14,172 nucleotides of DNA, from positions 1 through 14,172 of the forward strand of contig JAYSPY010000088.1 of the NCBI GenBank assembly GCA_043721855.1. Direction: 5' to 3'. Positions 6,015-14,172 of this stretch are shown here, piece after piece (position 1 is the stretch's first letter; the number at the start of each line of letters is the position of its first letter). Source of the DNA: JACMNW01 sp043721855. Its GTDB lineage: Bacteria; Pseudomonadota; Alphaproteobacteria; Rhodobacterales; Rhodobacteraceae. The translations under genes were made by a program, and so were the position numbers. Below the pieces are notes generated by a model, which saw only the letters and a list, made by a program, of their open reading frames with translations, was not told where the DNA came from and did no database searches.

Positions 6015-6467
6015 ATGGCCAAGAAGATTATCGGCAGCTTGAAGCTGCAAGTGAAGGCGGGGCAAGCCAACCCGTCCCCGCCCGTTGGCCCGGCTTTGGG
6101 TCAGCGCGGCCTGAACATCATGGCGTTTGTCAAGGAATTCAACGCGAAGACCGCAGATTCCGAACCCGGCACGCCGACGCCTGTGATCATCACCTATTAT
6201 CAGGACAAGTCGTTCAGCCTTCAGTTCAAGACGGCGCCGGCTTCGTTTATGCTGAAAAAGGCCGCTGGTCTGCCACCCGTTGGCAAGCGCAACCGCGCCA
6301 AGGGGTCGGTCAAGCCGGGCCATACGGTTGCGGGTTCTGTGACCGTGGCGCAAGTGCGCGCGATTGCTGAGGCCAAGATGAAAGACCTGAATGCCAATGA
6401 TATTGATGCTGCAATGCAGATCATTCTGGGCTCCGCCCGGTCCTGCGGTATCGAGGTGAAAGCATAA
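6015..6467 (+). CDS. rplK: 50S ribosomal protein L11
   Basis: A 150-residue ribosomal protein at the base of the L7/L12 stalk, where it binds 23S rRNA of the GTPase-associated centre and is needed for RelA activation and factor binding. Seen: the N-terminal KLQVKAGQANPSPPVGPALGQ with the PSPP loop, NIMAFVKEFNAKT, and the RNA-binding C-terminal end MQIILGSARSCGIEV. Compared with E. coli L11 (142 residues) there are a few extra residues around VGKRNRAKGSVKPGH, which I believe is usual in alphaproteobacteria. The start has a strong AAAGGAGAGG. It is two bases from rplA, so the two are probably translated together. Confidence 0.97.
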   Translation: MAKKIIGSLKLQVKAGQANPSPPVGPALGQRGLNIMAFVKEFNAKTADSEPGTPTPVIITYYQDKSFSLQFKTAPASFMLKKAAGLPPVGKRNRAKGSVKPGHTVAGSVTVAQVRAIAEAKMKDLNANDIDAAMQIILGSARSCGIEVKA

Positions 6468-6469
6468 TC

Positions 6470-7168
6470 ATGGCAAAGCTCGGAAAACGCACAGTTAAAG
6501 CACAAGCAGCCTTTGAAGGCAAAATTGGTGTCTCGATTGAAGACGCGGTGAAGCTGATCAAATCGGCGGCTTCGGCAAAGTTTGACGAAACGCTGGAAAT
6601 CGCGATGAACCTTGGGGTTGATCCGCGCCACGCAGACCAGATGGTTCGCGGTGTGGTCAGCTTGCCAAACGGCACGGGTAAAACCGTGCGTGTGGCCGTG
6701 TTCGCACGCGGGTTGAAGGCTGATGAAGCCAAGGCCGCCGGTGCCGACATTGTTGGCGCAGAAGATCTGATGGAAACCATCCAAGGCGGCAAGATCGAGT
6801 TTGACCGTTGCATTGCAACGCCAGACATGATGCCGCTGGTTGGCCGTCTGGGCAAAATTCTGGGCCCACGCAACCTGATGCCGAACCCAAAGGTTGGCAC
6901 TGTGACGATGGATGTGAAATCCGCTGTTGAAGCGGCCAAGGGCGGCGAAGTGCAGTTCAAGGCCGAAAAAGCAGGCGTCATTCATGCCGGTATCGGCAAG
7001 GTTTCGTTCAGTGACGCCAATCTGGCCGAAAACATCCGCGCCTTTGTGGATGCCGTGTCCAAGGCCCGCCCGTCGGGTGCCAAGGGTGCGTACCTGAAGA
7101 AAATCTCGCTCGCGTCCACCATGGGCCCCGGCGTTTCGGTTGACCTGACATCGGCCACCGGAAACTGA
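6470..7168 (+). CDS. rplA: 50S ribosomal protein L1
   Basis: A 232-residue protein of the mobile L1 stalk that contacts 23S rRNA and helps move deacylated tRNA out of the E site. It is also the known translational repressor of its own operon in E. coli. Seen: the central signature GKILGPRNLMPNPKVGTVT from about residue 128, and the RNA-binding C-terminal segment YLKKISLASTMGPGV. The length is normal. Its ATG lies two bases after the rplK stop with no strong separate ribosome binding site, pointing to coupling with rplK. A 289-bp structured gap follows, so L1 ends the first ribosomal-protein unit. Confidence 0.97.
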   Translation: MAKLGKRTVKAQAAFEGKIGVSIEDAVKLIKSAASAKFDETLEIAMNLGVDPRHADQMVRGVVSLPNGTGKTVRVAVFARGLKADEAKAAGADIVGAEDLMETIQGGKIEFDRCIATPDMMPLVGRLGKILGPRNLMPNPKVGTVTMDVKSAVEAAKGGEVQFKAEKAGVIHAGIGKVSFSDANLAENIRAFVDAVSKARPSGAKGAYLKKISLASTMGPGVSVDLTSATGN

Positions 7169-7172
7169 TATT

Positions 7173-7227
7173 GCAGGGCGGGTTTAACCCCGCCTTGCGA
7201 AAGTGGCGGGGGTGAACCCCGCCCTAC
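7173..7227 (+). repeat. Pair of GGCGGG...CCCGCC hairpins after rplA
   Basis: Two similar palindromes stand side by side: 7173-7198 (GCAGGGCGGG paired with CCCGCCTTGC, one wobble) and 7205-7223 (GGCGGGG paired with CCCCGCC), the second flanked by GT and CTAC. They start five bases after the rplA stop. No T tract follows, so they look more like a REP-type palindromic element or mRNA 3'-end stabilisers than terminators. A looser relative occurs at 5221-5238 upstream of nusG. Confidence 0.7.
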
Positions 7228-7233
7228 GAAATT

Positions 7234-7440
7234 CCCTTGGTGACAAGGGGATGACGGGGTGAAAACCCTGTCCTGTCCGAGACGGTGGGTGGCCATCATG
7301 GCCTTAATTTTCCTGCCTGAGATGGGGATCGAGTTGGGAATTCGGGGGAAACCTCGGGTGATCTGGCCTCGGGACCCGTAACCAGGACCCGAACGCCCCG
7401 GAGATAATCCGGGGCTAATATGAGCCGGGGGGAAACCCCC
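7234..7440 (+). ncRNA. Structured rplJ leader (candidate L10 autoregulatory element)
   Basis: The rplA-rplJ gap holds at least five further stems. They are CCCTTG/CAAGGG with a GTGA loop (7234-7249), GACGGGG/CCCTGTC (7253-7272), GGCCA/TGGCC (7291-7303), GCCCCGGA/TCCGGGGC (7395-7415), and GGGGG/CCCCC with a GAAA loop (7427-7440). The last ends just before the ribosome binding site TTGGAG. GTGA and GAAA are GNRA-type tetraloops, common in functional RNAs. In many bacteria the L10-L12 complex binds a leader at this place to repress rplJ-rplL translation. Assignment to that class rests on position and structure only. Confidence 0.6.
7291..7311 (+). terminator. Small stem with T-rich tail in the rplJ leader
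   Basis: GGCCA (7291-7295) and TGGCC (7299-7303) form a 5-bp stem with a 3-base loop, followed by TTAATTTT (7304-7311). It is short for an intrinsic terminator but could pause or attenuate polymerase between the L11-L1 and L10-L12 units. Confidence 0.3.
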
Positions 7441-7457
7441 AACCTTGGAGTGAAACT

Positions 7458-7973
7458 GTGGATAGAGCCCAAAAAGAGAAAGTGGTCGACGAACTCGGCC
7501 AAATCTTCGCAAGCTCTGGCGTTGTTGTCGTTGCACACTACGCAGGCATCACGGTTGCACAAATGCAGGACCTGCGCGCAAAAATGCGCGACGTAGGCGG
7601 GTCCGTACGCGTTGCCAAGAACAAGCTCGCCAGAATCGCCCTTGAAGGAAAGCCCGGCGCTAATATGGGTAACCTCCTTTCGGGCATGACCGTGATGGCC
7701 TATTCCGAAGATCCTGTCGCTGCGGCGAAGGTTGCGGAAGCCTATGCCAAGACCAACGAAAATTTCGTTATTCTTGGCGGGGCAATGGGTGACACGATCC
7801 TTGACGCCGCCGGTGTGAAAGCCGTCGCAGCGATGCCGTCGCGGGAAGAGCTTATCGCTCAGATCGTATCGTGCATCGGTGCGCCTGCATCGAACATCGC
7901 CGGGGCCATTGGCGCGCCTGCTTCTAACATCGCTGGCATCCTCTCTACCTTGGAGGAGCGGCTTGCCGCTTGA
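7458..7973 (+). CDS. rplJ: 50S ribosomal protein L10
   Basis: A 171-residue stalk-base protein that binds 23S rRNA together with L11 and carries L7/L12 dimers on its C-terminal helix. Seen: the N-terminal domain with VVVVAHYAGITVAQMQDLR and VAKNKLARIAL, typical of L10. The start is GTG at 7458 with TTGGAG seven bases upstream; MDRAQKEKVV agrees with the family start. The C-terminus contains a perfect 10-residue duplication, IGAPASNIAG at 140-149 and 151-160, in the L12-binding region. A long structured leader precedes the gene, and rplL follows after 68 bases. Confidence 0.97.
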   Translation: MDRAQKEKVVDELGQIFASSGVVVVAHYAGITVAQMQDLRAKMRDVGGSVRVAKNKLARIALEGKPGANMGNLLSGMTVMAYSEDPVAAAKVAEAYAKTNENFVILGGAMGDTILDAAGVKAVAAMPSREELIAQIVSCIGAPASNIAGAIGAPASNIAGILSTLEERLAA

Positions 7974-7988
7974 GCAATTGTTGACCTG

Positions 7989-8009
7989 CGTGGGGTTGAA
8001 CCCAGCACG
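7989..8009 (+). promoter_or_regulatory. Hairpin between rplJ and rplL
   Basis: CGTGGGGT (7989-7996) pairs with ACCC plus CACG (8000-8003 and 8006-8009) with an AG bulge and a TGA loop. It lies in the 68-base rplJ-rplL gap, about 20 bases before the weak GGAA ribosome binding site of rplL. It may help set the high L12-to-L10 ratio; this is inference. Confidence 0.3.
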
Positions 8010-8041
8010 TTGGAACCCAACTTAATGGAACGGAATGTAAA

Positions 8042-8419
8042 ATGGCTGATCTGAACAAACTTGCCGAAGACATCGTGGGTCTGACCCTTCTTCAGGCGCA
8101 AGAACTGAAAACCATCCTGAAGGACAAGTATGGCATCGAGCCCGCTGCTGGCGGCGCTGTGATGATGGCTGGTCCTGCTGCTGGCGCTGCGGCGGCTGCG
8201 GTTGAAGAGCAGACTGAATTTGATGTTGTGCTGCTTGAGGCTGGCCCGAACAAAATCAACGTCATCAAAGAAGTGCGCACGATCACTGGTCTTGGTCTGA
8301 AAGAAGCCAAGGATCTGGTTGAAGCCGGCGGCAAAGTGAAAGAAGGCGTATCGAAAGCTGACGCTGAAACCCTGAAGAAGAAGCTTGAAGAAGCTGGCGC
8401 CAAGGTAGAGCTGAAGTAA
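8042..8419 (+). CDS. rplL: 50S ribosomal protein L7/L12
   Basis: A 125-residue acidic stalk protein present in several copies per ribosome, which recruits translation GTPases. The N-terminal dimerisation domain (about 1-33, LAEDIVGLTLLQAQELK) binds L10. A flexible Ala/Gly/Pro hinge covers about 34-54, and the globular C-terminal domain includes TEFDVVLLEAG and KEVRTITGLGLKEAKDLVE, the factor-binding surface. Length and composition are normal. The ATG 8042 is preceded by GGAA. It is followed by a 297-bp gap rich in RNA structure before rpoB. Confidence 0.98.
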   Translation: MADLNKLAEDIVGLTLLQAQELKTILKDKYGIEPAAGGAVMMAGPAAGAAAAAVEEQTEFDVVLLEAGPNKINVIKEVRTITGLGLKEAKDLVEAGGKVKEGVSKADAETLKKKLEEAGAKVELK

Positions 8420-8455
8420 TCGTGCGGGGTGCCTCGTGCATCCTGACCTGAAATC

Positions 8456-8487
8456 TGGCTGGGTCCGAAGGAATTCGGGCCCAGCCA
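8456..8487 (+). promoter_or_regulatory. Long stem-loop after rplL
   Basis: A 14-bp stem (8456-8469 with 8474-8487, one T-G wobble) closed by a GGAA tetraloop starts 36 bases after the rplL stop. No T tract follows, so full termination is unlikely. In E. coli the rplL-rpoB gap holds an attenuator and an RNase III site that reduce rpoBC expression relative to the ribosomal genes. A long uninterrupted stem in this place fits such a processing site; the role is inferred. Confidence 0.6.
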
Positions 8488-8513
8488 AACCCGTCTTGGC
8501 AGGGGCTTTCCAA

Positions 8514-8557
8514 GCAAATCAGGGAAAAGTGGGATCCGGTTTTCCTGCCCGATTTGC
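8514..8557 (+). repeat. Palindromic element with AAAAGTGGGATCCGGTTTT core
   Basis: GCAAATC (8514-8520) pairs with GATTTGC (8551-8557). Inside it AGG plus AAAA (8521-8528, one bulged G) pairs with TTTTCCT (8540-8546). The core, with GGATCC at its centre, resembles a dispersed intergenic palindrome I associate with Rhizobiales and related alphaproteobacteria; that link is from memory and unchecked. It would extend the RNA structure in the rplL-rpoB gap. Confidence 0.55.
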
Positions 8558-8594
8558 AACAATTATGGAACGAAGCCCCTTCCAAGGCGCGGTT

Positions 8595-8643
8595 TAAGGT
8601 TCGGGAGCCATCCGGTGGGACGGGTGGCACGAATAGAACCTTA
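8595..8643 (+). promoter_or_regulatory. Composite stem in the rpoB leader
   Basis: TAAGGTTC (8595-8602) and GAACCTTA (8636-8643) pair perfectly. They enclose an inner stem GCCATCCG (8607-8614) and CGGGTGGC (8621-8628), with one wobble and a GTGGGA loop. The structure ends about 70 bases before the rpoB ATG. Together with the stem at 8456-8487 it makes this gap almost fully structured. It is a candidate processing or translational-control element. Confidence 0.5.
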
Positions 8644-8716
8644 CCCCCTGCTTCGCATGCGGCGAGCATCGTTCCCCAACGGTGCCGCCAGCGAATGATG
8701 AAAGGTGACTTCGAGC

Positions 8717-11700
8717 ATGGCTCAGAGCTACGTCGGCCAAAAACGTATCCGCCGCTATTTCGGCAAAATCCGTGAAGTATTGGAGATGCCGAACCTGATT
8801 GAGGTTCAGAAATCGTCCTATGACCTGTTCCTGAAATCGGGTGAAGGCCCAAAACCCGCCGATGGCGAAGGCATTCAGGGCGTGTTCCAGTCGGTGTTCC
8901 CGATCAAGGATTTCAACGAAACCTCTGTGCTGGAATTCGTGAAATACGAGCTTGAAAAGCCGAAATACGACGTTGACGAATGCCAGTCGCGCGACATGAC
9001 CTATGCGGCCCCTTTGAAGGTGACGCTGCGCCTGATCGTGTTTGATGTCGATGAAGATACCGGCGCGCGGTCGGTCAAAGATATCAAGGAACAAGATGTG
9101 TTCATGGGCGACATGCCCTTGATGACGCATAACGGCACCTTCGTGGTGAACGGCACCGAACGGGTTATCGTCAGCCAGATGCACCGGTCGCCCGGCGTGT
9201 TCTTTGACCATGACAAGGGCAAAACCCATTCCTCGGGCAAGCTGTTGTTCGCCTGCCGGATCATTCCTTACCGCGGCTCATGGCTCGATTTCGAATTTGA
9301 TGCGAAAGATCTTGTGTTCGCCCGCATCGACCGCCGCCGCAAATTGCCGGTGACGACGCTTCTGTATGCGCTTGGCATGGGCCAGGAACAGATCATGGAC
9401 GCGTATTATCAAACCGTGTCCTACAAGCATGAGAAAAACAAAGGCTGGGTCACCAAGTTCTTCCCGGAACGCGTGCGCGGCACCCGTCCTACCTTTGATA
9501 TCGTCGATGCCGCCACCGGCGAAGTGATCTGCAAAGCCGGCGACAAAATGACGCCGCGCATGGCGAACGAACTGATCAAGATCGGCAAAGTGACCGAGCT
9601 TTTATTGCCGTTCGACCAGATCCTTGGCCGCTATGTGGCGAAAGATATCATCAACGAAGAAACCGGCGAGATTTACGTCGAAGCCGGTGATGAGCTGACG
9701 ATGGAATACGACCGCGATGGCGGCGTGAAGGGCGGCAGCCTTAAAGTACTGCTGGATCAAGGCATTACTGATATTCCGGTGCTGGATATCGACAATGTCA
9801 ACGTCGGCCCCTACATCCGCAACACCATGGCCGCCGACAAGAATATGGGCCGCGATACCGCATTGATGGACATTTACCGGGTCATGCGGCCGGGTGAGCC
9901 GCCAACTGTTGAAGCGGCAAGCCAACTGTTCGACGCGCTGTTCTTTGATAGCGAACGCTATGATCTGTCGGCTGTTGGCCGTGTGAAAATGAACATGCGC
10001 CTTGATCTTGGCCGCCCCGATACTCAGCGCACGCTGGACCGTGCCGATATCATCGCCTGCATCAAAGCGCTGACCGAATTGCGCGATGGCAAGGGCGAGA
10101 TTGACGATATCGACCACCTCGGCAACCGCCGCGTCCGCTCCGTCGGCGAATTGATGGAAAACCAGTACCGCGTCGGCCTGCTGCGCATGGAACGTGCGAT
10201 CAAGGAACGCATGTCGTCGGTGGAAATCGACACGATCATGCCGCAAGACCTGATCAACGCGAAGCCAGCGGCGGCTGCGGTGCGTGAATTCTTCGGCTCC
10301 AGCCAGCTGTCGCAGTTCATGGACCAAACCAACCCGCTGTCGGAAGTCACGCACAAGCGCCGTCTTTCCGCGCTGGGGCCAGGCGGTCTGACCCGCGAAC
10401 GCGCAGGCTTTGAGGTGCGCGACGTGCATCCGACCCACTATGGCCGGATGTGCCCGATTGAAACACCGGAAGGCCAGAATATCGGTCTGATCAACAGCCT
10501 CGCTACTTTCGCGCGGGTGAACAAGTATGGCTTTATTGAAACCCCGTATCGCAAGGTGATCGACAACAAGGTGACCGACGAGGTTATCTACATGTCAGCA
10601 ACCGAGGAAATGCGTCACACCGTGGCGCAGGCCAACGCGGCGCAAGACAGTGAAGGCCGCTTCACGGATGATCTGATTTCCTCGCGTAAAGCGGGCGAAT
10701 TCATGCTGAACCCGCCAGAAGCGATTGATCTGATCGACGTGTCACCAAAACAGTTGGTTTCGGTTGCGGCCAGCCTGATCCCGTTCCTTGAAAATGACGA
10801 TGCGAACCGCGCCCTTATGGGGTCGAACATGCAACGCCAGGCGGTGCCTTTGCTGCAATCCGATGCGCCATTCGTGGGCACCGGCATTGAAGCGGTGGTT
10901 GCGCGGGATTCTGGCGCTGCCATCATGGCGCGTCGGGCGGGCGTAATTGATCAGGTTGATGCCACCCGTATCGTTGTGCGCGCAACCGAGATGATGGAAC
11001 CGGGTGAGCCCGGCGTTGACATCTACCGTCTGCGCAAATTCAAGCGGTCAAACCAATCGTCCTGCATCAACCAGCGCCCGCTGGTGAAGGTGGGCGATAC
11101 CGTGACGCGCGGCGAAGTGGTGGCCGATGGCCCCTGCACCGACATGGGCGAACTGGCCCTTGGCCGGAACATCATCGTCGCCTTCATGCCGTGGAATGGC
11201 TATAACTATGAAGACTCTATCCTGATTTCGGAACGCATTCTGCGCGATGACGTGTTCACCTCGATCCATATCGAAGAATACGAAGTGGCGGCCCGCGATA
11301 CGAAACTGGGGCCAGAGGAGATTACCCGCGATATCCCGAACGTTGGCGAGGAAGCCCTGCGTAATCTGGATGAAGCGGGCATCGTCTATATCGGCGCCGA
11401 TGTGGTGCCGGGCGATATTCTGGTTGGCAAGATCACCCCCAAGGGTGAATCGCCAATGACGCCGGAAGAAAAGCTGCTGCGCGCCATCTTTGGTGAAAAA
11501 GCGTCTGACGTGCGCGATACATCCTTGCGTCTGCCGCCGGGTGCTTATGGCACAATCGTCGAAGTGCGCGTGTTCAACCGCCACGGTGTGGACAAGGACG
11601 AACGCGCGCTGCAGATCGAGCGGGAAGAAGTGGAACGTCTGGCACGCGACCGTGACGATGAGTTGGCGATTTTGGAACGGAACATCTATTCCCGCCTGAA

Positions 11701-12850
11701 AACGCTGGTCATGGGCAAGGTTGCTGTCAAAGGCCCGAAAGGCATGAAACCCAACGCCAAGATCGACGACGATCTGTTGGGCACCATGTCGCGTGGCCAG
11801 TGGTGGCAGTTGGCGCTGTCGGACGAAGGCGATGCGAAAGACATCGAAGCCCTGCACGACCAGTACGAGGCGCAAAAGCGTGCGCTGGACAACCGGTTCG
11901 ATGACAAGGTTGAAAAGGTCCGTCGCGGCGACGATCTGCCCCCCGGTGTGATGAAGATGGTCAAGGTGTTCGTGGCGGTAAAGCGCAAGCTGCAACCGGG
12001 CGACAAAATGGCCGGGCGTCATGGCAACAAGGGTGTTGTGTCGAAAGTGGTGCCGATCGAGGACATGCCGTTCTTGGCCGATGGCACCGCGGTTGATATC
12101 GTTCTGAACCCGCTTGGCGTGCCGTCGCGGATGAACGTCGGTCAGATCCTGGAAACCCACATGGGCTGGGCCGCGCGTGGCCTTGGCATCAAGATCGACG
12201 ATGCGTTGAAAGACTATCGCCGGTCGGGTGACATGACCCCGGTGCGTGATGCCGTGCGTCTGGCTTACGGCGACGAGACGTATCAGGATGCCTTCGCCGA
12301 CCGCAACGATGCTGACCTGCTGGAACTTGCCGGCAACGTCACCAACGGTGTGCCAATCGCGACGCCAGTGTTTGATGGCGCGAAAGAATCCGATGTGAAC
12401 GACGCATTGCGCCGTGCGGGCTTTAACGAGTCCGGTCAAAGCATCGTGTTTGATGGCCGCTCGGGCGAGCAATTCGCGCGTCCCGTCACCGTTGGCGTGA
12501 AGTACATGCTGAAACTTCACCACCTGGTGGATGACAAGCTGCACGCACGCTCCACCGGGCCCTACAGCCTTGTGACCCAGCAGCCGCTGGGCGGCAAAGC
12601 GCAGTTCGGTGGCCAGCGTCTTGGGGAAATGGAGGTCTGGGCGCTTGAAGCCTACGGTGCCGCCTACACCCTGCAAGAGATGCTGACGGTGAAGTCGGAT
12701 GATGTGGCAGGCCGCACCAAAGTGTACGAATCCATCGTCAAGGGCGAAGACAGTTTCGAGGCAGGTATCCCGGAATCGTTCAACGTTCTGGTGAAGGAAG
12801 TGCGTGGCCTCGGCCTCAACATGGAACTCCTGGATGCGGAGGAAGAGTGA
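8717..12850 (+). CDS. rpoB: DNA-directed RNA polymerase subunit beta
   Basis: The 1377-residue second-largest RNA polymerase subunit, forming half of the catalytic cleft. Seen: an N-terminus MAQSYVGQKRIRRYFGK; the rifampicin pocket starting SQLSQFMDQTNPLSE at residue 529; the fork-loop block THYGRMCPIETPEGQNIGL; the nucleic-acid- and substrate-contacting GDKMAGRHGNKG near 1095-1106; and the C-terminal clamp segment PESFNVLVKE. Pocket residues linked to resistance (Q533, D536, H546, S551, corresponding to E. coli 513, 516, 526 and 531) are the sensitive type; E. coli Asn518 is Thr here, which I believe is common in alphaproteobacteria. The ATG 8717 fits the family start, with AAAGGTG about ten bases upstream; the GTG at 8705 is less likely. 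The frame is intact throughout. Its last codons carry the ribosome binding site of the next gene. Confidence 0.99.
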   Translation: MAQSYVGQKRIRRYFGKIREVLEMPNLIEVQKSSYDLFLKSGEGPKPADGEGIQGVFQSVFPIKDFNETSVLEFVKYELEKPKYDVDECQSRDMTYAAPLKVTLRLIVFDVDEDTGARSVKDIKEQDVFMGDMPLMTHNGTFVVNGTERVIVSQMHRSPGVFFDHDKGKTHSSGKLLFACRIIPYRGSWLDFEFDAKDLVFARIDRRRKLPVTTLLYALGMGQEQIMDAYYQTVSYKHEKNKGWVTKFFPERVRGTRPTFDIVDAATGEVICKAGDKMTPRMANELIKIGKVTELLLPFDQILGRYVAKDIINEETGEIYVEAGDELTMEYDRDGGVKGGSLKVLLDQGITDIPVLDIDNVNVGPYIRNTMAADKNMGRDTALMDIYRVMRPGEPPTVEAASQLFDALFFDSERYDLSAVGRVKMNMRLDLGRPDTQRTLDRADIIACIKALTELRDGKGEIDDIDHLGNRRVRSVGELMENQYRVGLLRMERAIKERMSSVEIDTIMPQDLINAKPAAAAVREFFGSSQLSQFMDQTNPLSEVTHKRRLSALGPGGLTRERAGFEVRDVHPTHYGRMCPIETPEGQNIGLINSLATFARVNKYGFIETPYRKVIDNKVTDEVIYMSATEEMRHTVAQANAAQDSEGRFTDDLISSRKAGEFMLNPPEAIDLIDVSPKQLVSVAASLIPFLENDDANRALMGSNMQRQAVPLLQSDAPFVGTGIEAVVARDSGAAIMARRAGVIDQVDATRIVVRATEMMEPGEPGVDIYRLRKFKRSNQSSCINQRPLVKVGDTVTRGEVVADGPCTDMGELALGRNIIVAFMPWNGYNYEDSILISERILRDDVFTSIHIEEYEVAARDTKLGPEEITRDIPNVGEEALRNLDEAGIVYIGADVVPGDILVGKITPKGESPMTPEEKLLRAIFGEKASDVRDTSLRLPPGAYGTIVEVRVFNRHGVDKDERALQIEREEVERLARDRDDELAILERNIYSRLKTLVMGKVAVKGPKGMKPNAKIDDDLLGTMSRGQWWQLALSDEGDAKDIEALHDQYEAQKRALDNRFDDKVEKVRRGDDLPPGVMKMVKVFVAVKRKLQPGDKMAGRHGNKGVVSKVVPIEDMPFLADGTAVDIVLNPLGVPSRMNVGQILETHMGWAARGLGIKIDDALKDYRRSGDMTPVRDAVRLAYGDETYQDAFADRNDADLLELAGNVTNGVPIATPVFDGAKESDVNDALRRAGFNESGQSIVFDGRSGEQFARPVTVGVKYMLKLHHLVDDKLHARSTGPYSLVTQQPLGGKAQFGGQRLGEMEVWALEAYGAAYTLQEMLTVKSDDVAGRTKVYESIVKGEDSFEAGIPESFNVLVKEVRGLGLNMELLDAEEE
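12838..12842 (+). promoter_or_regulatory. Ribosome binding site inside the rpoB 3' end
   Basis: GGAGG at 12838-12842 falls within the codons for rpoB's final Asp-Ala-Glu-Glu-Glu and is eight bases before the GTG at 12851. This placement decides the GTG as the start of the small gene, rather than the ATG at 12875, and means ribosomes finishing rpoB reach its start directly. Confidence 0.7.
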
Positions 12851-13311
12851 GTGGGTTTGCGGTCGGCGCAAGGCATGGTTGCGGCGCTTGCTGCAACCAG
12901 CTTGGCTGGGTGCACCGGCTATGAGGTTACACCCGTGACCAAAGAAGCTATGTTTGAGAACGACGTTGGCCTTGGTCCGAGCACTTTCGCGGAATTCATG
13001 GTCCCGATGGCTCGCGGAACTGCACGGAAGGGAAAAGTGATCGGCTTTGATGAGAAGGAAAATAGAGTCTTCTATGTCATGCCGAGTTTCTCTGACGAAG
13101 AAGTGGAAAAATTCGATTTCCGGGTCGATCTTTCCCTATTGAACAACAATAAGCCTGATGCGGGTCTGCGTCAGGTGCTCAAGATAGCAAAAAGTAGATG
13201 TGATCTAGCTGCGCTTCCGACTTCAGAAGAGGTGGATTTGATGCAAGGACCCACGATCTACTTCCTCCGCGAATATTTTTTCCGCTGTCCTGCGGCAGAG
13301 AAGGAAACCCA

Positions 13312-13315
<4 letters not shown>
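12851..13315 (+). CDS. Small predicted lipoprotein between rpoB and rpoC, unknown function
   Basis: A 154-residue product that I do not recognise. The N-terminus MGLRSAQGMVAALAATSLAGC is a signal peptide with lipobox LAGC, giving lipidated Cys21. The mature part is mixed and soluble-looking, with segments GKVIGFDEKENRVFYVMPSF and TIYFLREYFFRCP and two further cysteines (117 and 146) that could form a disulfide. It is therefore probably periplasmic and membrane-anchored. The GTG start abuts the rpoB TGA, and the stop TGA (13313-13315) overlaps the rpoC ATG as ATGA, so it lies within the operon and may be coupled on both sides. GC is about 52% by hand count against about 60% in sampled flanks, and it uses AGA, ATA and CTA codons uncommon around it, suggesting later acquisition. 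The intact frame and good ribosome binding site argue against a chance ORF. Confidence 0.8.

Positions 13316-14172
<857 letters not shown>

Noticed and set aside
8554..8775. 73-codon plus-strand frame in the rplL-rpoB gap
   Set aside because: It overlaps the start of rpoB in another frame, lacks a ribosome binding site, and covers the composite stem, so RNA structure explains the region better.
10301..10370. Asn-to-Thr difference from E. coli in the rifampicin pocket of RpoB
   Set aside because: The residues most tied to resistance are the sensitive type, and Thr at this place is, to my knowledge, ordinary for alphaproteobacteria, so it is not reported as a resistance change.
11048..12871. 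607-codon open frame on the minus strand across the rpoB 3' half
   Set aside because: It is fully antisense to the highly conserved rpoB frame, His- and Arg-rich, and shows no recognisable domain. Long antisense frames are common opposite GC-rich conserved genes.

Overview
The window reads as chromosomal DNA of a marine-type alphaproteobacterium, most likely Rhodobacteraceae (Roseobacter group). The reasons are a GC content near 60% in the regions I sampled, alphaproteobacterial-looking L11, NusG and RpoB sequences, and the order tRNA-Trp, secE, nusG, rplK, rplA, rplJ, rplL, rpoB, rpoC. This assignment is an inference from sequence style and gene order; no search was run.

Positions 1-3058 are accessory. 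A run of 21 C at the left edge is followed by a minus-strand cytochrome P450, a divergent plus-strand predicted lipoprotein of unknown function with a Pro/Ala-rich repeat tail, and a convergent minus-strand methyltransferase-like protein. A tRNA-Trp gene (3200-3275) follows, with a short 13-bp tandem repeat just behind it. Between tRNA-Trp and secE lies a two-gene unit: an Rrf2-family regulator with a cluster of four cysteines, and a TauE/SafE-family membrane exporter. The exporter's upstream region carries an AT-rich array of inverted repeats centred on a good -10 hexamer, which I read as a candidate operator.

From 4974 to the end the window is the transcription/translation core locus. It encodes SecE (translocase), NusG (elongation factor), L11, L1, L10 and L7/L12 (the L1 arm, GTPase-centre base and stalk of the 50S subunit), and the beta and beta' subunits of RNA polymerase, beta' being cut by the window edge. 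The three larger gaps (secE-nusG, rplA-rplJ, rplL-rpoB) hold dense hairpins. These include a GC stem followed by seven T before nusG, a leader with GNRA-type tetraloops before rplJ, and a 14-bp stem plus a composite stem before rpoB. All suggest RNA-level control of the operon.

The most unusual feature is a 154-codon predicted lipoprotein gene placed exactly between rpoB and rpoC. Its GTG start directly abuts the rpoB stop codon, its ribosome binding site lies in rpoB's last codons, and its stop overlaps the rpoC start as ATGA. It has lower GC (about 52% by hand count) and AGA, ATA and CTA codons, and I do not recognise it. No CRISPR array, transposase, integrase or rRNA gene was seen.
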